Assembly: GCA_039029535.1 (NCBI GenBank) | Contig: JBCCFW010000132.1 | Location: forward strand, 1-21,867 | DNA: 21,867 bases | Origin: JBCCFW01 sp039029535 | Lineage (GTDB): Bacteria > Acidobacteriota > JBCCFW01 | Reading direction: 5' to 3' | Shown: positions 20,584-21,867 of the stretch, piece after piece | Layout of the letters: the number at the start of each line of letters is the position of its first letter | Position numbering within the stretch: position 1 is the stretch's first letter | Notes under the pieces: generated by a model | Database searches by the model: none | Seen by the model: only the letters and a program-made list of their open reading frames with translations | What the model was told of the DNA's origin: nothing | Made by a program: the position numbers and the translations under genes

Positions 20584-21867
20584 ATGCCCTCAGGCCAGCC
20601 CCAGCGAGCCCGTCTCGGGCTTCTCCCCCTCATCGTCTTGCTCGGGACCGCCCCGGCCACCGCTCAGCCGGTGTTCGACGGCACCGTCCGCAACCTCGCT
20701 CCCGGCAACACGGTCGAGGCCCCTCTCATCGCCGTGGGCGACTGGAGCGGTGACGGCGAGCTCGACCTCGTCTGGACCTCGGGCGGTAGCTTCCGCGTGA
20801 GCGAAGGCGACGGCGCGGGCAACTTCACCGACTCGGCGGAGATCATGTCCGGGCTCACCACCCTCGGGCCCCAGCTCGCCGCCGGTGACTTCAACGGCGA
20901 CGGTCTCCTCGACGCGATCGCGGGCCGAGGCGCGGGCGACGACGTCGCGCTGCTCCTCAGCGGCGGCGGCGCGGGCGTGCTCACCACGGCCCTGCTCGAC
21001 CTCCCCCGCAACAGCGGTGCATTCCCGGTGGTCGCCGACGCGGACGCCGACGGTGACGACGACGTCTACCTCGTCGAGCTCGGCATGACCATCCTGCTCA
21101 ACCGCACGGGCACGGGCCTGTCGGTCGCGACCGACATCGTCGCCTCCTCGAGCCAGACCGCCCGGGGCTTCGCCATCACCGACATCGACGGTGACCAGCG
21201 CGCCGACTTCATCGGCCCCGCGCTCGACGGCGAGCACGGCGGCCTCGACGTCATCCTCATCACGCCCAACCCCGTCAACGGTGAGCCCGGCATCGGCGCG
21301 ATCACGGTCGTGCCCCTCGCGCTCGACAGCGTGAGCTCCTTGGTCACCGCCAACCTCGACACCGACACCGACCTCGACATCGCCGTGGTCGGTGACGCCG
21401 CCGGCACCACCTCGCTGGTGACGGTCCGCAACGACGGCCCCCGCAATTGGTCGCCCTCGGCGCCGGTGCCGTCGATCAACTTGGGAGCCGCGCCCGACCT
21501 GGCCGTCGCCGACTTCGACATGGACGGTCGGCGCGACGTGGTCGTGAGCTGCACGGAACCCGACTGCCGGATGATGGCCCTTCATCACGGCCAGAACCTC
21601 GCCGCGCCCGGTCCGGTCGAGCTGCTCCCGGTGCTCGCGCCGGCGACGCGGTTGGCCGTCGGTGACATCGACTGCGACGGCGATCCCGACGTGGTCGCGG
21701 GCAGCAGCGCCGGCAGCACCGCCATCCTGAACCTCGGCGGACGCAACTACGAGGACCAGCTCTTCCGACCGCTCCGCGGCGTCGACCTCGTCCTCGCCGA
21801 CGTCAACGGTGACGCCGCCCTCGACGCGCTCGGTCTCGACACCGGTGCGCTGCAAGTCGCCCTCAAC
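20584..21867 (+). CDS. exported FG-GAP/VCBS repeat protein, 3' end beyond window
   Basis: 428 codons are present and the frame is still open at the last base. A signal peptide (basic PQRARLG, then LLPLIVLLG, cleavage near ATAQ) precedes a series of Ca-binding-like DxDxDG motifs: DWSGDGELD at 53, DFNGDGLLD at 102, DADADGDDD at 152, DIDGDQRAD at 200, NLDTDTDLD at 257, DFDMDGRRD at 310, DIDCDGDPD at 361 and DVNGDAALD at 406. The ~50-residue spacing fits blades of an integrin-like beta-propeller (FG-GAP_3/VCBS family). Such proteins are secreted or surface-bound and often bind calcium, ligands or other cells. Eight blades are already visible, so a second propeller or another C-terminal domain or sorting tail probably follows. 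ATG 20584 has GGAGA seven bases ahead. Confidence 0.88.
   Translation, partial: MPSGQPQRARLGLLPLIVLLGTAPATAQPVFDGTVRNLAPGNTVEAPLIAVGDWSGDGELDLVWTSGGSFRVSEGDGAGNFTDSAEIMSGLTTLGPQLAAGDFNGDGLLDAIAGRGAGDDVALLLSGGGAGVLTTALLDLPRNSGAFPVVADADADGDDDVYLVELGMTILLNRTGTGLSVATDIVASSSQTARGFAITDIDGDQRADFIGPALDGEHGGLDVILITPNPVNGEPGIGAITVVPLALDSVSSLVTANLDTDTDLDIAVVGDAAGTTSLVTVRNDGPRNWSPSAPVPSINLGAAPDLAVADFDMDGRRDVVVSCTEPDCRMMALHHGQNLAAPGPVELLPVLAPATRLAVGDIDCDGDPDVVAGSSAGSTAILNLGGRNYEDQLFRPLRGVDLVLADVNGDAALDALGLDTGALQVALN

Noticed and set aside
20590..21855. 421-residue open frame antisense to the FG-GAP gene
   Set aside because: Repetitive VDVGDGE-type translation is the mirror image of the DxDGD repeats; the plus strand has a signal peptide and Shine-Dalgarno.
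1..21867. CRISPR array, tRNA, rRNA, transposase or integrase
   Set aside because: No regularly spaced direct repeats, cloverleaf-like tRNA sequence, rRNA segment or recombinase motif was seen anywhere in the window.

Overview
The window is GC-rich double-stranded bacterial DNA. Genuine genes stand out by almost exclusive G/C at third codon positions. There are 17 supported protein genes, no rRNA, no tRNA that I could find, no CRISPR array, no insertion sequence and no integrase. The mix (large multidomain response regulator with repeated PATAN/DUF4388-like segments, XRE-STAND-TPR protein, bacterial XPB helicase pair, FG-GAP propeller protein, secreted protein with a sortable C-terminal tail, tandem cytochrome P460) fits a free-living Myxococcota-like lineage or another high-GC phylum such as Planctomycetota. 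I cannot decide between these from the window alone.

Layout. 1-1720 (+): a YHS-domain protein cut by the window edge, then a secreted di-heme protein made of two cytochrome P460-like domains. 1692-3247 (-): a translationally coupled pair, a class I methyltransferase followed by an EamA/DMT permease, whose 3' end overlaps the P460 gene. 3239-8911 (+): a compact run of three overlapping genes: PIG-L deacetylase, a seven-helix membrane protein fused to a gluzincin-type peptidase domain, and a receiver-PATAN response regulator. 8913-10374 (-): a coupled three-gene operon of two polytopic membrane proteins with a 65-residue soluble protein between them. 10609-12868 (-): a secreted protein with a C-terminal anchor/sorting tail, a second methyltransferase and a small membrane protein. 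12869-13523 is a divergent, apparently non-coding interval with palindromes. 13524-16232 (+): an XRE-STAND ATPase-TPR protein. 16263-16415 (-): a 50-codon membrane ORF. 16645-20369 (+): XPB helicase coupled to a helicase-associated partner. 20584-end (+): an exported FG-GAP repeat protein that runs off the window.

Tightly overlapping stop/start pairs (ATGA, TGATG, TTGA) occur at six junctions and define the operons well. Several intergenic gaps hold strong GC-rich inverted repeats without U-tracts; two end within a few bases of a Shine-Dalgarno sequence. No single classical defence or mobile island is visible. The most promising items are the XPB-partner pair with a WYL-like tail, the membrane-peptidase fusion operon, the tandem P460 and the XRE-STAND-TPR gene with a 12-bp palindrome in front of it. 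All functional statements are by motif reading only; no database search was possible.
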